Positions 22,164-29,625 of a DNA stretch of 64,000 bases are shown here, piece after piece. The notes beneath the pieces are model-generated. The model saw only the letters and a program-made list of their open reading frames with translations. It made no database searches and was not told the origin of the DNA. The stretch is from Acidobacteriota bacterium. Lineage in GTDB: Bacteria > Acidobacteriota > Thermoanaerobaculia > Gp7-AA8. The stretch covers positions 1 to 64,000 of the forward strand of contig JAJPHC010000050.1 of assembly GCA_021325515.1 (NCBI GenBank), read 5' to 3'. How positions within the stretch are numbered: position 1 is the stretch's first letter; each line of letters begins with the position of its first letter. Position numbers and translations under genes: made by a program.

Positions 22164-22955
22164 ATGCGCATGGCATTGTCAAGTGCAGGGACTCAAATCG
22201 ACGAAACGGCAGCCACTTCGCACACCGTCCGGTCATTCGACGGAACGCACATCGCGTACGACCTCTACGAGGCTCCCTCGCGCACGACAGCCGTAATCGT
22301 CCCCGGCTTCTGGCGTTTCCGCCGCCATCCTTCGATGGTCAATCTCGCCGCCTGGCTTCAGAACGACGGGTATCGCACCGCCGTCATCGACCCCCGCGGG
22401 CATGGCGACAGCGAAGGGACCTACGGATTCAACCTGCACGAGCACCACGACGTCACTGCGGTCATCCAGGATCTGCGTCGGAACACGGATACCGAGTCGA
22501 TCACGCTCCTCGGGTTGTCGTATGGAGGCGCGATCGCAATCACGACTGCGGCGCGCGACGAGGTTCCGCTCTCCTCGCTCATTCTGATCTCGCCCGTGGC
22601 GGACTTCAGCATGATCATTCCGCGGATCAATCCCTTCACGATCCACCGGCACATCGCCGTATCGCAGGCGCTTCATCGCCCGCGGTTCGACTGGCGTCTG
22701 ATGCGCAGTCCGAAACTCAGCGCACTCGAGGATGTCGCGCGCGTCAGCGCACCGCTCTGCCTCATTCATGTGAAGAACGACTGGCTCATCGGGCACACGC
22801 ATTCGACCGCACTCTTCGACCGTGCAAACGAGCCGAAGGAACTGCACCTCATCGACATTCCCGGCAACTACCACGCGGATCGCATCTTCTATGTCGCCGG
22901 CAATGAGATCGAACCGATCATGCGGCGCTTTCTCGGAACCTTCTCGCCGAGATAA
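22164..22955 (+). CDS. alpha/beta hydrolase
   Basis: Serine hydrolase of the alpha/beta fold, about 263 residues; substrate unknown. The nucleophile elbow is LLGLSYGGAI (Ser in GLSYG), the acid is probably the Asp in HVKNDWLIG, and the base the His in GNYHADR. An early HGDSEGTYGF follows the strand with VIDPRGHG. The frame is open from 22059, but the upstream residues are unlike the family; a TATATAGT sequence ends just before the ATG at 22164, suggesting a very short leader. An ATG at 22170 is an alternative. Confidence 0.85.
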   Translation: MRMALSSAGTQIDETAATSHTVRSFDGTHIAYDLYEAPSRTTAVIVPGFWRFRRHPSMVNLAAWLQNDGYRTAVIDPRGHGDSEGTYGFNLHEHHDVTAVIQDLRRNTDTESITLLGLSYGGAIAITTAARDEVPLSSLILISPVADFSMIIPRINPFTIHRHIAVSQALHRPRFDWRLMRSPKLSALEDVARVSAPLCLIHVKNDWLIGHTHSTALFDRANEPKELHLIDIPGNYHADRIFYVAGNEIEPIMRRFLGTFSPR

Positions 22956-22986
22956 AAAAAGGCCGCGCAAGTTCACGCGCGGCCTT
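22954..22986 (-). terminator. intrinsic terminator after the small proline-rich gene
   Basis: An 8-bp stem (GGCCGCGC with GCGCGGCC; 22961-22968 and 22977-22984) has seven A on its plus-strand left flank, so it works on the minus strand, ending transcripts from 23018. It also follows the hydrolase stop directly. Confidence 0.8.
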
Positions 22987-23017
22987 CGCTCGAAGTCAGA
23001 TGATGTTGTTTCGAAGC

Positions 23018-23188
23018 TCAGGGGAGCGGGAGTGGCGGCACATACGACGGTTTTCTGACCGGCACGTGCACGATCTCGATCACCTGCAGTTCAGGCACGA
23101 ACTCATCCAGGGGCGGACGCGGTGTCGTTTCGGGTTTGCGTTCCGTTCCACCCTCTTCGATCCACTCTTCTCCGTCATAGACCCACAT
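23018..23188 (-). CDS. small acidic, proline-rich protein of unknown function
   Basis: A 56-residue reading frame beginning MWVYDGEEWIEEGG and ending in a proline-rich tail (PSYVPPLPLP). It has AAAGGA 7 nt before the ATG at 23188 and an intrinsic terminator 32 nt after its stop on the same strand, which together support a real gene. No family is recognised. The acidic N-terminus and Pro-rich end suggest a small soluble binding protein, but no function can be given. Confidence 0.55.
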   Translation of the reverse strand: MWVYDGEEWIEEGGTERKPETTPRPPLDEFVPELQVIEIVHVPVRKPSYVPPLPLP

Positions 23189-23328
23189 GCGAGCGTCCTT
23201 TCCACTGCTCACCGGGCTTGCCCGGCTTGTGGGTGATACGTATCAAGCGCTTTGCCAGTTGCCCGGCTCTGGCGTCAAAACGCGAAACCGCTGCGCATGA
23301 AGGGGTTATCAGACGAACCCAGCATTGG

Positions 23329-23913
23329 TCACTCGGCGAGGTGTCCATTTCTTGATGCAAGGTGTCCGAGATGACGAGCAAGTTTTCGATAGGCATCGCC
23401 GCGATGAGAGACCGCATCCTTCTCCTCGTCGCTCATTTCGGCAAACGTCCTCGAGGATGAGGCAGGCCTGAACCACGCGTCCCATCCGAAGTTCTGATTG
23501 CCGCGCGGCTCGACGAGCACTTCGCCGCGGCATTCGCCCGTGAATACATGCCCCTGCTCGCCGTCCCAGTAGGCGACACAGCACTGCGCGCGGGCCGCGC
23601 GGTTGTTCAGCGCGTATGCGATTGCTGCGAGACCTTTCCCTCCGGCTGCTTCGAGCAGCCACTTCACGAACGGGCCGGGAAAGTTTCCGAGCTCATCGAA
23701 ACCGAGGGAGACATCTTCGACGATGAGCCGGGCGTGGCCTTTGGTGCGGGCAACCTCGAGTTTGTAGCGCGTGACTTCCTCGACGGTTGCCGCCTGAATC
23801 TCAGGGAGCGAGATGGCGACGCGCAGCAGCGGAATTCCGAGGATGCGCTCAGCCTCGATCCCCTTGTTGGGATTCGACGAGACGAGAATCAGCTTCTCAG
23901 CGGAGCTGCTCAC
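23329..23913 (-). CDS. non-canonical purine NTP pyrophosphatase (RdgB/HAM1 family)
   Basis: House-cleaning enzyme that hydrolyses dITP, ITP and XTP to monophosphates. It has 194 residues. The family's motifs are visible: SSNPNKGIEAERIL at the N-terminus, EDVSLGFDELGNFPGPFVKW for metal and base binding, FGWDAWFRP and the C-terminal SHRGDAYRKL. The sequence of the GPFVKWLL segment is nearer to eukaryotic-type ITPases than to E. coli RdgB. It lies immediately downstream of the anti-sigma gene. Confidence 0.9.
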   Translation of the reverse strand: MSSSAEKLILVSSNPNKGIEAERILGIPLLRVAISLPEIQAATVEEVTRYKLEVARTKGHARLIVEDVSLGFDELGNFPGPFVKWLLEAAGGKGLAAIAYALNNRAARAQCCVAYWDGEQGHVFTGECRGEVLVEPRGNQNFGWDAWFRPASSSRTFAEMSDEEKDAVSHRGDAYRKLARHLGHLASRNGHLAE

Positions 23914-23925
23914 GAGCGGCGCATT

Positions 23926-24153
23926 CTACGACAGCGCGCGCAGCGTCCGGGAGAGTCGCGTCTTCAGATGCTCCGGAGCGGGTTGCGGCGCCAGACGCCT
24001 GAGCACGAACCTGCGAAGGCGAAGCTGAATCTGTGTCTTGGTGTCGCAGTCGGCGCAGATGCTGAGGTGTGTCTTGAAATCGAGCTGCCGTTTCTCGCCG
24101 AGCGAACCGTCGAAGAAGAGGTAAACCGTGCGTCGAACCTCGCTACAGAGCAT
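23926..24153 (-). CDS. ZAS-domain anti-sigma factor
   Basis: A 75-residue protein that probably binds and holds the ECF sigma factor encoded just upstream. Cys3, His29, Cys33 and Cys36 fit the ZAS pattern C-x25-H-x3-C-x2-C exactly (HLSICADC), the zinc site found in RsrA and ChrR. The rest is basic. The ATG at 24153 follows AGGAAGGA; longer reading upstream runs through the terminator region and is not protein-like. In redox-sensing relatives the same cysteines form disulfides that release the sigma factor; whether that applies here is inference. Confidence 0.8.
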   Translation of the reverse strand: MLCSEVRRTVYLFFDGSLGEKRQLDFKTHLSICADCDTKTQIQLRLRRFVLRRLAPQPAPEHLKTRLSRTLRALS

Positions 24154-24270
24154 CCCTGCGTTCCTTCCTCGCGATGAGGTGACGACTCTCATTCGTTGTG
24201 AACGACCGGTAACGAACGTGCATTTCCGAATTGCAATCGAGCCGCCAGAAAATTTTGGATCGCAGGTAGC

Positions 24271-24301
24271 AAAAAAAAGAGGCCGCCATTCCGGCGGCCT
24301 C
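24271..24301 (-). terminator. intrinsic terminator between sigma and anti-sigma genes
   Basis: A 9-bp stem (GAGGCCGCC with GGCGGCCTC; 24279-24287 and 24293-24301) followed on the minus strand by a run of eight T (24278-24271). It lies 25 nt after the sigma factor stop and before the anti-sigma start at 24153. Confidence 0.88.
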
Positions 24302-24325
24302 ATTGATTTCATGATCTCGCTTCGT

Positions 24326-25105
24326 TCATTCGACGAAGTGCTGCTCGGTTTCCTCTTCTTCGTCTTCGATCTCGAAGTCCTCGAAGTCGTCCTCGTCGTC
24401 GGCGAAGAGCGTTTCCTCTTCGTTCTCCTCCGGCTCGGTGGCCTCGGTCTCCTCCGCTTCGTCGTCCTTCTTCTTCCGCGGCTTCGCCTCGTCCTTGCGC
24501 GAGCGCATCTTCGCCGGCTCTTCACCGGTGCGGATGTAGCCATACTTGCGCGCGTACTCGAGGAGCGTGCGCTCGAGCATCTTGCGGCCGCGATAGAGAC
24601 GCGACATCACGGTTCCCACCGGGCAGTCGAGAATCTCGGCGATCTCCTTATACGAGAAGCCTTCGATGTCCGCGAGCAGCACGACCATCTTGTAGTCGTG
24701 CGGCAGCGAGTCGAGCGCCCGCTTCACGTCCTCATCCATCATGTCCTGGAAGATCTCGCTCTCCGGATCCTTGATCAGATCCGGCGCGTTCTTCTGGATG
24801 ACGCGCTCGTACGACTCTTCGATCTCCGAGAAGTCGATTTTGTGAGGGGTGAGCTTCTTCTTCCGGTAGTTGTTGATGAACGTGTTCTTCATGATCTTGA
24901 AGAGCCACGCCTTGAAGTTCGTTCCCTCTTCGAACTTGTCGTAGTACTTGTACGCCTTGAGATACGTCTCCTGAACGAGGTCCTCCGCGTCTTCGGAGTT
25001 CCGCGTCATGCGATAGGCGGTGTTGTAGAGCGAGTCGACGTAAGGCATTGCTGCCTTCTCGAAGTCCCACCCCTGTTCGTGCTCGTACGCTTCGGCACTC
25101 TTCAT
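24326..25105 (-). CDS. ECF RNA polymerase sigma factor with acidic tail
   Basis: Group IV sigma factor of the RpoE class, 259 residues. Region 2 spans about 20-90 ([21 protein letters not shown], then [20 protein letters not shown]) and region 4 about 130-185 ([20 protein letters not shown], with the [12 protein letters not shown] recognition helix). The last 60 residues are extra: a basic patch, then a very Glu/Asp-rich stretch. It is followed by a terminator and a ZAS anti-sigma gene. The start ATG has GGGAGAG upstream. The 358-nt region upstream probably holds an autoregulated promoter. Confidence 0.95.
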   Translation of the reverse strand: MKSAEAYEHEQGWDFEKAAMPYVDSLYNTAYRMTRNSEDAEDLVQETYLKAYKYYDKFEEGTNFKAWLFKIMKNTFINNYRKKKLTPHKIDFSEIEESYERVIQKNAPDLIKDPESEIFQDMMDEDVKRALDSLPHDYKMVVLLADIEGFSYKEIAEILDCPVGTVMSRLYRGRKMLERTLLEYARKYGYIRTGEEPAKMRSRKDEAKPRKKKDDEAEETEATEPEENEEETLFADDEDDFEDFEIEDEEEETEQHFVE

Positions 25106-25463
25106 GGTCTCTCCCGTTGATCTACAAAAACTTCATACTCCGTGCCGCAATGCTGATTAGATGCGCCACGGGGCCGGAACGTTACCGGCCGTCTCTGCCG
25201 CGACCGGGACACAAACTCCCAAGTCATTGCTGCAGAATTGTTTAACCCAACCAACCCCTGCCGCTTCTCAGCCTGCGGCGCCGCGGACAAACTGTCGCCC
25301 GATGCGTCACCAGCACCGGACACGTCCGTCCTCGATTGGGGTTGATCTCACATGAAAGCTACGGTCAGATGGAGGGAACTGCGGAAACTTTTGTGAACAA
25401 ACCGTAAACAGCCCGAATTCCCGCGGAGAAGATAGCACCAATCTGGTGCGAAATGCAAGCGTT
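25106..25463 (-). promoter_or_regulatory. 358-nt gene-free control region of the sigma factor
   Basis: No credible gene. On the minus strand GGTAACGTT (25186-25178), 16 nt, then TCTAA (25161-25157) resembles an ECF-type promoter (AAC-containing -35 and TCTAA -10), which would make the sigma factor autoregulated. Farther upstream is a perfect 6-3-6 palindrome GCACCA-ATC-TGGTGC at 25435-25449, a possible operator or the end of the DnaJ-domain transcript. Confidence 0.35.
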
Positions 25464-26201
25464 TTATTCCCGATACATCGATAAGAGGCTCTCGTACGCC
25501 TTCGTAATCTCGATGAATCGCGCTGCCGCCCCTGCCTGCGCCTCGGGCGGCTGGTCATAATACCGGTCCGGATGATGTTGCGCCACCAGACGCCGGTACG
25601 CAGCGATGATCACCTGCCGCGATGCCGGCATCGTCTCGATTCCCAGAACACGCAGCAATTCCTCTGCACCGCGTTCATCGCGGCCGAAGAGCGTAAGCCT
25701 CCCGCCGGCGCGATCGGCTTCGCGCGGACGCCCTTCCTTCGCATGATCGACGTACTCGAATCCGTATTGCTCTCGCAGCTTCGCCAGCGCATCGGTCTGA
25801 AACCCGAGCCCGAAACTCAGATCGAGCAGCGCAGCGTACTGGCGCAGCGGCACCGGCGTGCCGCGCATCGCAATCAGCCTGACCGCAGTCTCCAGCAGAT
25901 GCTCTCGCTCGCTGCGCGGCGCCGCTCGTGCGAACGCCTCGCTCCAATTCGCGACGTCGATGCCGCTCGTCACCTGAGCGACGAGACCCGCATGTCGCCG
26001 GATCTCGCGTAGTGCAGCGTCGGAAGACATCCCTCCCGCAACGAGGATCTGAAAGAGAATCGACGCAGCGACGCCATTCCTGTCCTGCGCCGGCGCTTCG
26101 CTCTCTTCTTTCCGGCGTGTTGCGATCCCGATCGCCACCATCACGGCGATCGCGAAACCGCAGCCGGCGGCGATCATGAAGATGACGGCGATGAGCTCCA
26201 C
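25464..26201 (-). CDS. membrane-anchored DnaJ-domain protein (DjlA-like)
   Basis: Probable DnaK co-chaperone, 245 residues. An N-terminal transmembrane helix (about 3-27) is followed by a helical TerB-like middle region (about 45-160), and the J domain is at the C-terminus with YRRLVAQHHPDRYYD, containing the HPD tripeptide that stimulates DnaK. This order (membrane, TerB-like, J) is that of DjlA, although the middle domain is only weakly recognisable. The start is GTG at 26201, six nt from the start codon of the divergent thioesterase gene. Confidence 0.8.
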   Translation of the reverse strand: MELIAVIFMIAAGCGFAIAVMVAIGIATRRKEESEAPAQDRNGVAASILFQILVAGGMSSDAALREIRRHAGLVAQVTSGIDVANWSEAFARAAPRSEREHLLETAVRLIAMRGTPVPLRQYAALLDLSFGLGFQTDALAKLREQYGFEYVDHAKEGRPREADRAGGRLTLFGRDERGAEELLRVLGIETMPASRQVIIAAYRRLVAQHHPDRYYDQPPEAQAGAAARFIEITKAYESLLSMYRE

Positions 26202-26207
26202 GTCGTA

Positions 26208-26633
26208 ATGTTACGCAACGTGCAAACCCAATCGGATCTGATCCAGGTGATCGAGCGGCGATTCGGCGACCATCCCGTCCGCCGCTTCCTCGACTTCCAG
26301 TTCGTCGAGCTGGTCATCGACCGCTGCGTGATGACACTCGCATTCAAACCTGAATTCGACAACTCGACGGGCGCAGTTCATGGCGGGATTCTCGCCATGC
26401 TCGCCGACACCGCCGTCGCCTGCGCGCTTTCGACGAACTTCGGCGGCGAGATGAATTTCGCCACGTCGAACCTCAACATCCACTTTCTGCGAAGAGCCAG
26501 CACCGCCGTCACGGCAACGGCGACGATCATCAAGAAAGGGACGAAGGTCTGCGTCGGTTCGGTCGAGCTGCACGATGCCGACGGACGCCAGGTCGCCACC
26601 GCGATCTGCGACTTCGTCCTCCTCCACGCCTGA
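26208..26633 (+). CDS. PaaI-family hotdog thioesterase
   Basis: Hotdog-fold acyl-CoA thioesterase of 141 residues. The core motif FDNSTGAVHGGILAMLADTA fits the PaaI/YbgC-like pattern (HGG followed by an acidic residue on the long helix). The substrate is unknown; relatives hydrolyse phenylacetyl-CoA or other aryl and medium-chain thioesters. The stop overlaps the start of the next gene (TGATG). The ATG at 26208 sits in a palindrome CGTAA-TG-TTACG and has no Shine-Dalgarno, so it may be translated from a leaderless mRNA. Confidence 0.87.
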   Translation: MLRNVQTQSDLIQVIERRFGDHPVRRFLDFQFVELVIDRCVMTLAFKPEFDNSTGAVHGGILAMLADTAVACALSTNFGGEMNFATSNLNIHFLRRASTAVTATATIIKKGTKVCVGSVELHDADGRQVATAICDFVLLHA

Positions 26634-27349
26634 TGCGATTCTTCTTCGGCTACGGGTTCATCCTTCAGATCGCGGCGATCGTGCACTGGGCGCGCAAACG
26701 TCCCGACACATTCTGGATCTGGATCATCATCATCGGCGGGCCGATCGGCGCGATCGCCTACTTCGTCGTGGAGGGAGACCTCTCGGGGATCGGGCAAACG
26801 CTGAAACGGCCGTCGCGCAGAAAACGCATCGCGACGCTGCGCGTGCTCGTTCGCGACAATCCATCCGCCGGAAACTACGAGGATCTCGGCGAGCTGCTCC
26901 TGGAAGAGCGCAGGTACGCCGAGGCGCGCGATGCGTTCGATCACGCACTCGCCTCGCGCACCGATTCCATCCATCCGTTCTACTTCCGCGGCATCGCCGC
27001 CTTCGAGCTCGGCGATACCGATGCAGCCATTCGGGATTTTCAGCGCGTCGTCGACGCCGATCCCAGACACGATTACTCACGCGCGATGTGTCTGCTCGCA
27101 CGAGCCCACGCGCGTGCCGGCCACACGGCGGAGGCAGCGGCGCTGTTCGACAAGCTCGTCGCGTCGTCGACGGCATCCGAGTCGCTCTGCGGCGCGGCGG
27201 AGTTCTATCTCGAGCAGGGCCGGAGGGCGGAGGCGAAAGAGCTCGTCGAGTCGATTCTCGCCAGGCGGCTGACGATGCCCGCGTTTCAGAAGCGGAGAGA
27301 CAGGCAGTGGCTCAGGAAAGCGAAGCAGTTGCAGCGGAAGATGGCGTGA
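26633..27349 (+). CDS. small membrane protein with TPR repeats
   Basis: A 238-residue protein. Two hydrophobic helices at the N-terminus (about 1-20 and 26-47, including WIWIIIIGGPIGAIAYFVVEG) precede a cytoplasmic or periplasmic TPR domain with at least three repeats from about 80 to 215 (units like YEDLGELLLEERRYAEARDA and FYFRGIAAFELGDTDAAI). TPRs mediate protein interaction; partner unknown. It is cotranscribed with the thioesterase and its 3' end overlaps the convergent DUF1802 gene by 38 nt. Confidence 0.82.
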   Translation: MRFFFGYGFILQIAAIVHWARKRPDTFWIWIIIIGGPIGAIAYFVVEGDLSGIGQTLKRPSRRKRIATLRVLVRDNPSAGNYEDLGELLLEERRYAEARDAFDHALASRTDSIHPFYFRGIAAFELGDTDAAIRDFQRVVDADPRHDYSRAMCLLARAHARAGHTAEAAALFDKLVASSTASESLCGAAEFYLEQGRRAEAKELVESILARRLTMPAFQKRRDRQWLRKAKQLQRKMA

Positions 27350-27857
27350 GCAGCGCGTCGATCTCCGCGATGCGTTCGTTCAACTGAAGCTCGGACATCG
27401 CCGGCGTCGACTTGTTGATATCGATCTCCTCGTCGATGCTCACCCAGCTGCGGCATCCGAGGTATTCGCTCTTCACGGAAATCGTGACGGCGTGCGCAAG
27501 AGTATGCGTCCGCACCGCGATGACATACAAAGCCTGATCAGGCCGGAAGCGATATCGCGCATCGAGAGTCTCACGCGGCATCACGACGTGCGGCTCGAGC
27601 CGGTACAGCAACTCCTGCTCGCTGATCTTCCACGTCTTCACGACCTCGGCCCAATGTCCGATCGTGACTTCCGCCGGCTCAACGGCCTCCGCCTGATGAA
27701 AGAACGTCGGGTAGAGATAAAAAGAATCGGCTTCCACTCCGAACTTCGGGTCGGCGATTCCACCCTTGCGAATCAGCACGATCTGTTCGGCGCGCGCGAG
27801 TGCGTCGATGACGGTGGCCCATTCCTTCAGCGCGGTGTGGTTAGGAATCTTGTTCAT
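27312..27857 (-). CDS. DUF1802 family protein
   Basis: Uncharacterised family, 181 residues from the ATG at 27857. The family-typical start ALKEWATVIDALARAEQIVL and KGGIADPKFGVEADSFYLYP with the following FFHQAEAV are recognisable. The fold and activity of DUF1802 are not established. It overlaps the end of queD by 17 nt, and the pair may be translationally coupled. Its 3' end overlaps the convergent TPR gene. A longer reading frame upstream is an arginine/serine-rich shadow of queD. Confidence 0.85.
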   Translation of the reverse strand: MNKIPNHTALKEWATVIDALARAEQIVLIRKGGIADPKFGVEADSFYLYPTFFHQAEAVEPAEVTIGHWAEVVKTWKISEQELLYRLEPHVVMPRETLDARYRFRPDQALYVIAVRTHTLAHAVTISVKSEYLGCRSWVSIDEEIDINKSTPAMSELQLNERIAEIDALLTPSSAATASLS

Positions 27858-28224
27858 AACGGACGGAGTTGACCGGCCCCTCCCAGATCGTGACTGCCTT
27901 GACGATTGCATTCTCATCGTCGATGGCGCTCTGCAGCTCGCGCGCGAACCATTCGGCAATGTTCTCCGCCGAGGGATTGATACGATCGAATGGCGGCACA
28001 TCGTTGATGCAGCCGTAGTCGAGCTTCTTCGCCAGCACCTCGAGCTTGCGCTTCGCGCTGACGAAATCGACGGCGATCGCATCCTGGTCCACGCCGCCGC
28101 CGCGGGCGATCAGGTCGGCCTCGACTTTGTACGAATGGCCGTGGAGCGGCTCGGAGATTCCGCGATACTCGCGGAGGAAGTGCGCGGCTTCGAATCGCGC
28201 CTCGACGCGAACGGTGAACGTCAT
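27841..28224 (-). CDS. 6-pyruvoyl-tetrahydropterin synthase/QueD family, PTPS-III-like
   Basis: Converts dihydroneopterin triphosphate; 127 residues. Zinc ligands are His in RFEAAHFL and the two His of LHGHSY. In QueD the nucleophilic Cys lies four residues before HGH; here that position is Ser with Glu next to it (SEPLHGH). PTPS-III enzymes, which have Glu in place of the cysteine, make 6-hydroxymethyldihydropterin and can replace FolB in folate synthesis. A PTPS-III role is therefore more likely than queuosine synthesis, but this is inference. Its start overlaps the preceding small gene (ATGA). Confidence 0.8.
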   Translation of the reverse strand: MTFTVRVEARFEAAHFLREYRGISEPLHGHSYKVEADLIARGGGVDQDAIAVDFVSAKRKLEVLAKKLDYGCINDVPPFDRINPSAENIAEWFARELQSAIDDENAIVKAVTIWEGPVNSVRYEQDS

Positions 28225-28412
28225 TTCTGCTCCGGGAAGATGCGCCGGATCATCTGCTCGCTCATCCCCAGCTCGCGCAGCTCGTCGGGACTCGACTGGC
28301 TGCGCAGCAACTCCTCCGCGCGGGAGTCGTCCCAGCAGTCCTGCGGGCTGCTGCCTTCCGCCAGCTCGATCAAGGTGCGCAGCGTGGCGAGGCGGCGCTC
28401 TTCCGTAGTCAT
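28221..28412 (-). CDS. small helical protein of unknown function
   Basis: A 63-residue, acidic, helical protein (MTTEERRLATLRTLIELAEG at the start) overlapping the queD start by 4 nt (ATGA), which supports it as a real coupled gene. A TACACT -10-like hexamer ends 9 nt before the ATG with no Shine-Dalgarno, so it may be leaderless. No family is recognised. The reading frame is open far upstream, but that part is the antisense of the zinc-ribbon gene. Confidence 0.6.
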   Translation of the reverse strand: MTTEERRLATLRTLIELAEGSSPQDCWDDSRAEELLRSQSSPDELRELGMSEQMIRRIFPEQK

Positions 28413-28445
28413 CGGGCCGGAAGTGTACAATGCGCGCCGATTTCG

Positions 28446-29018
28446 ATGCCGCTGCCGAAAAGTGTCCTCTGCTCCTCCTGCAGGAAGACGTATCCCGAAG
28501 GGTGGAAACGCTGCCCTTATTGCGGGCACGACGAACTGCGCTCGAAACAGGAGTCGCAGTCGCGCAAGTTCATGGCGCGAAAAGTCCAGGAGTTCGAGCA
28601 GCGAGTCGGCAAGAAGCGCCGCGATGAAGAGCGCCGCAGCGGCGCGCAGCGCCCGGGCCGCGGAGAACAACGGCCGGGACGCGATCAGCGGCAGCCTCGG
28701 AAGCCGCAACAGCAACAGCCACAGCAGCAGCGTCAACCCCAGCCGCCGCAGCAAGCAGCCCAGCCACAAGGAGAACGCGCTCCCGGCCGCAACCGCCGGC
28801 GGCGCCGTCGCGGTGGCGGTGGCGGTGGCGAACGGCCGGCGCAGCCGCAGGGACAGCAGCAGCAACGACAGCAATCGCAGCCCGCGCCTCAACCCGCGCC
28901 ACAAGCCAAAGCTGGAGAACCGCGTCCCGCAGGCGAAGGAAAGCGAAAGCGTTTCCGCCGTCGCCGTCGCGGCGGCAGTGGCAGCGGCTCCTCCACCCCG
29001 CCACCCCCCACCACTTAA
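28446..29018 (+). CDS. zinc-ribbon protein with Arg/Gln/Pro-rich tail
   Basis: A 190-residue protein. The N-terminal 25 residues form a zinc ribbon with two CxxC pairs (VLCSSCRKTYPEGWKRCPYC). A short charged helix follows (about 35-65), and the remaining 120 residues are low complexity with Arg, Gln, Pro and Gly, including a run of six Arg then six Gly. That composition is typical of RNA- or nucleic-acid-binding disordered tails. The TAA stop is part of the palindromic element that begins at 29015. Function unknown; codon use is that of the surroundings. Confidence 0.75.
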   Translation: MPLPKSVLCSSCRKTYPEGWKRCPYCGHDELRSKQESQSRKFMARKVQEFEQRVGKKRRDEERRSGAQRPGRGEQRPGRDQRQPRKPQQQQPQQQRQPQPPQQAAQPQGERAPGRNRRRRRRGGGGGGERPAQPQGQQQQRQQSQPAPQPAPQAKAGEPRPAGEGKRKRFRRRRRGGSGSGSSTPPPPTT

Positions 29019-29119
29019 GTTGGTTTTCGGGGGCCACACCTGGAAAATCAACTTAACGGACGTGTCTCTCGGCTGAGTTAAGTTGATTTTCCAGGTGTGA
29101 CCCCCGAAAACCAACTTAA
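29015..29119. repeat. 105-nt palindromic dispersed element, copy 1
   Basis: Two 42-nt arms (29015-29056 and 29078-29119) are reverse complements with one mismatch around a 21-nt spacer. Each arm is itself bounded by TTAAGTTG and CAACTTAA. A near-identical copy of the same total length is at 47047-47151. The element lies between convergent genes, and its ends provide the TAA stop of both (29016-29018 plus strand, 29118-29116 minus strand). Confidence 0.9.
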
Positions 29120-29625
29120 CGGGGGAGGATGTGGTCCAGGCCTTCGAAGCGGAGCTGGTCGCCGTTTGCGATGTGATGCCTGGCGGCGACTCCTGCGGCG
29201 AGCTCGAGAACGGATCGCGCCTGGACTCCCGGCGGATAGCTCGGACATGGATCCGCCTTGCACGGCGGGACATCGTGCTCGACGTGCACGACACGGTGCG
29301 CGTCATCGATCCAGATCATGTCGAGCGGAATGATCGTGTTCTTCATCCAGAACGCGTAGTCGCCCGGCTGCGCAAAGAGGAAGATCATTCCGCGGTTCTC
29401 GTCGAGATGATCGCGAAACATCAGCCCCTGCGCGCGCATGTCGTCATCCGCCGCGACTTCGACGATCACCGGAAAGCCATCCGCGAGAACGATCTTCGGC
29501 GCGGGAGTGCCAGGCTGTTTCGCCGGCACCGCGGTCTTCTGCGGACTGCACTGAAATGCGGCGAGAAGAACCACGACAGCCGCCAGGGAACTAATCCGCT
29601 TCAACCACGTCCTCCTGCTTCGCAT
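29116..29625 (-). CDS. DUF192 family lipoprotein
   Basis: A 169-residue protein. The N-terminus has a basic start and a hydrophobic helix ending at LLAAFQC, a lipobox-like site, so it is probably lipid-anchored in the periplasm. The DUF192 core has the family features MRAQGLMFRDHLDENRGM and FWMKNTIIPLDMIWID. The family is small and widespread and its function is unknown. The ATG lies within the last 35 nt of the PilR-like gene, so it is translated from the same transcript. Its TAA stop comes from the palindromic element. Confidence 0.88.
   Translation of the reverse strand: MRSRRTWLKRISSLAAVVVLLAAFQCSPQKTAVPAKQPGTPAPKIVLADGFPVIVEVAADDDMRAQGLMFRDHLDENRGMIFLFAQPGDYAFWMKNTIIPLDMIWIDDAHRVVHVEHDVPPCKADPCPSYPPGVQARSVLELAAGVAARHHIANGDQLRFEGLDHILPR

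Noticed and set aside
29015-29119. Insertion sequence remnant
   Set aside because: No transposase gene or target-site duplication seen; the structure is a pure palindrome without coding sequence.
28413-29306. Upstream extension of the 63-residue minus-strand gene
   Set aside because: The extension is the antisense of the zinc-ribbon gene and crosses the palindromic element.
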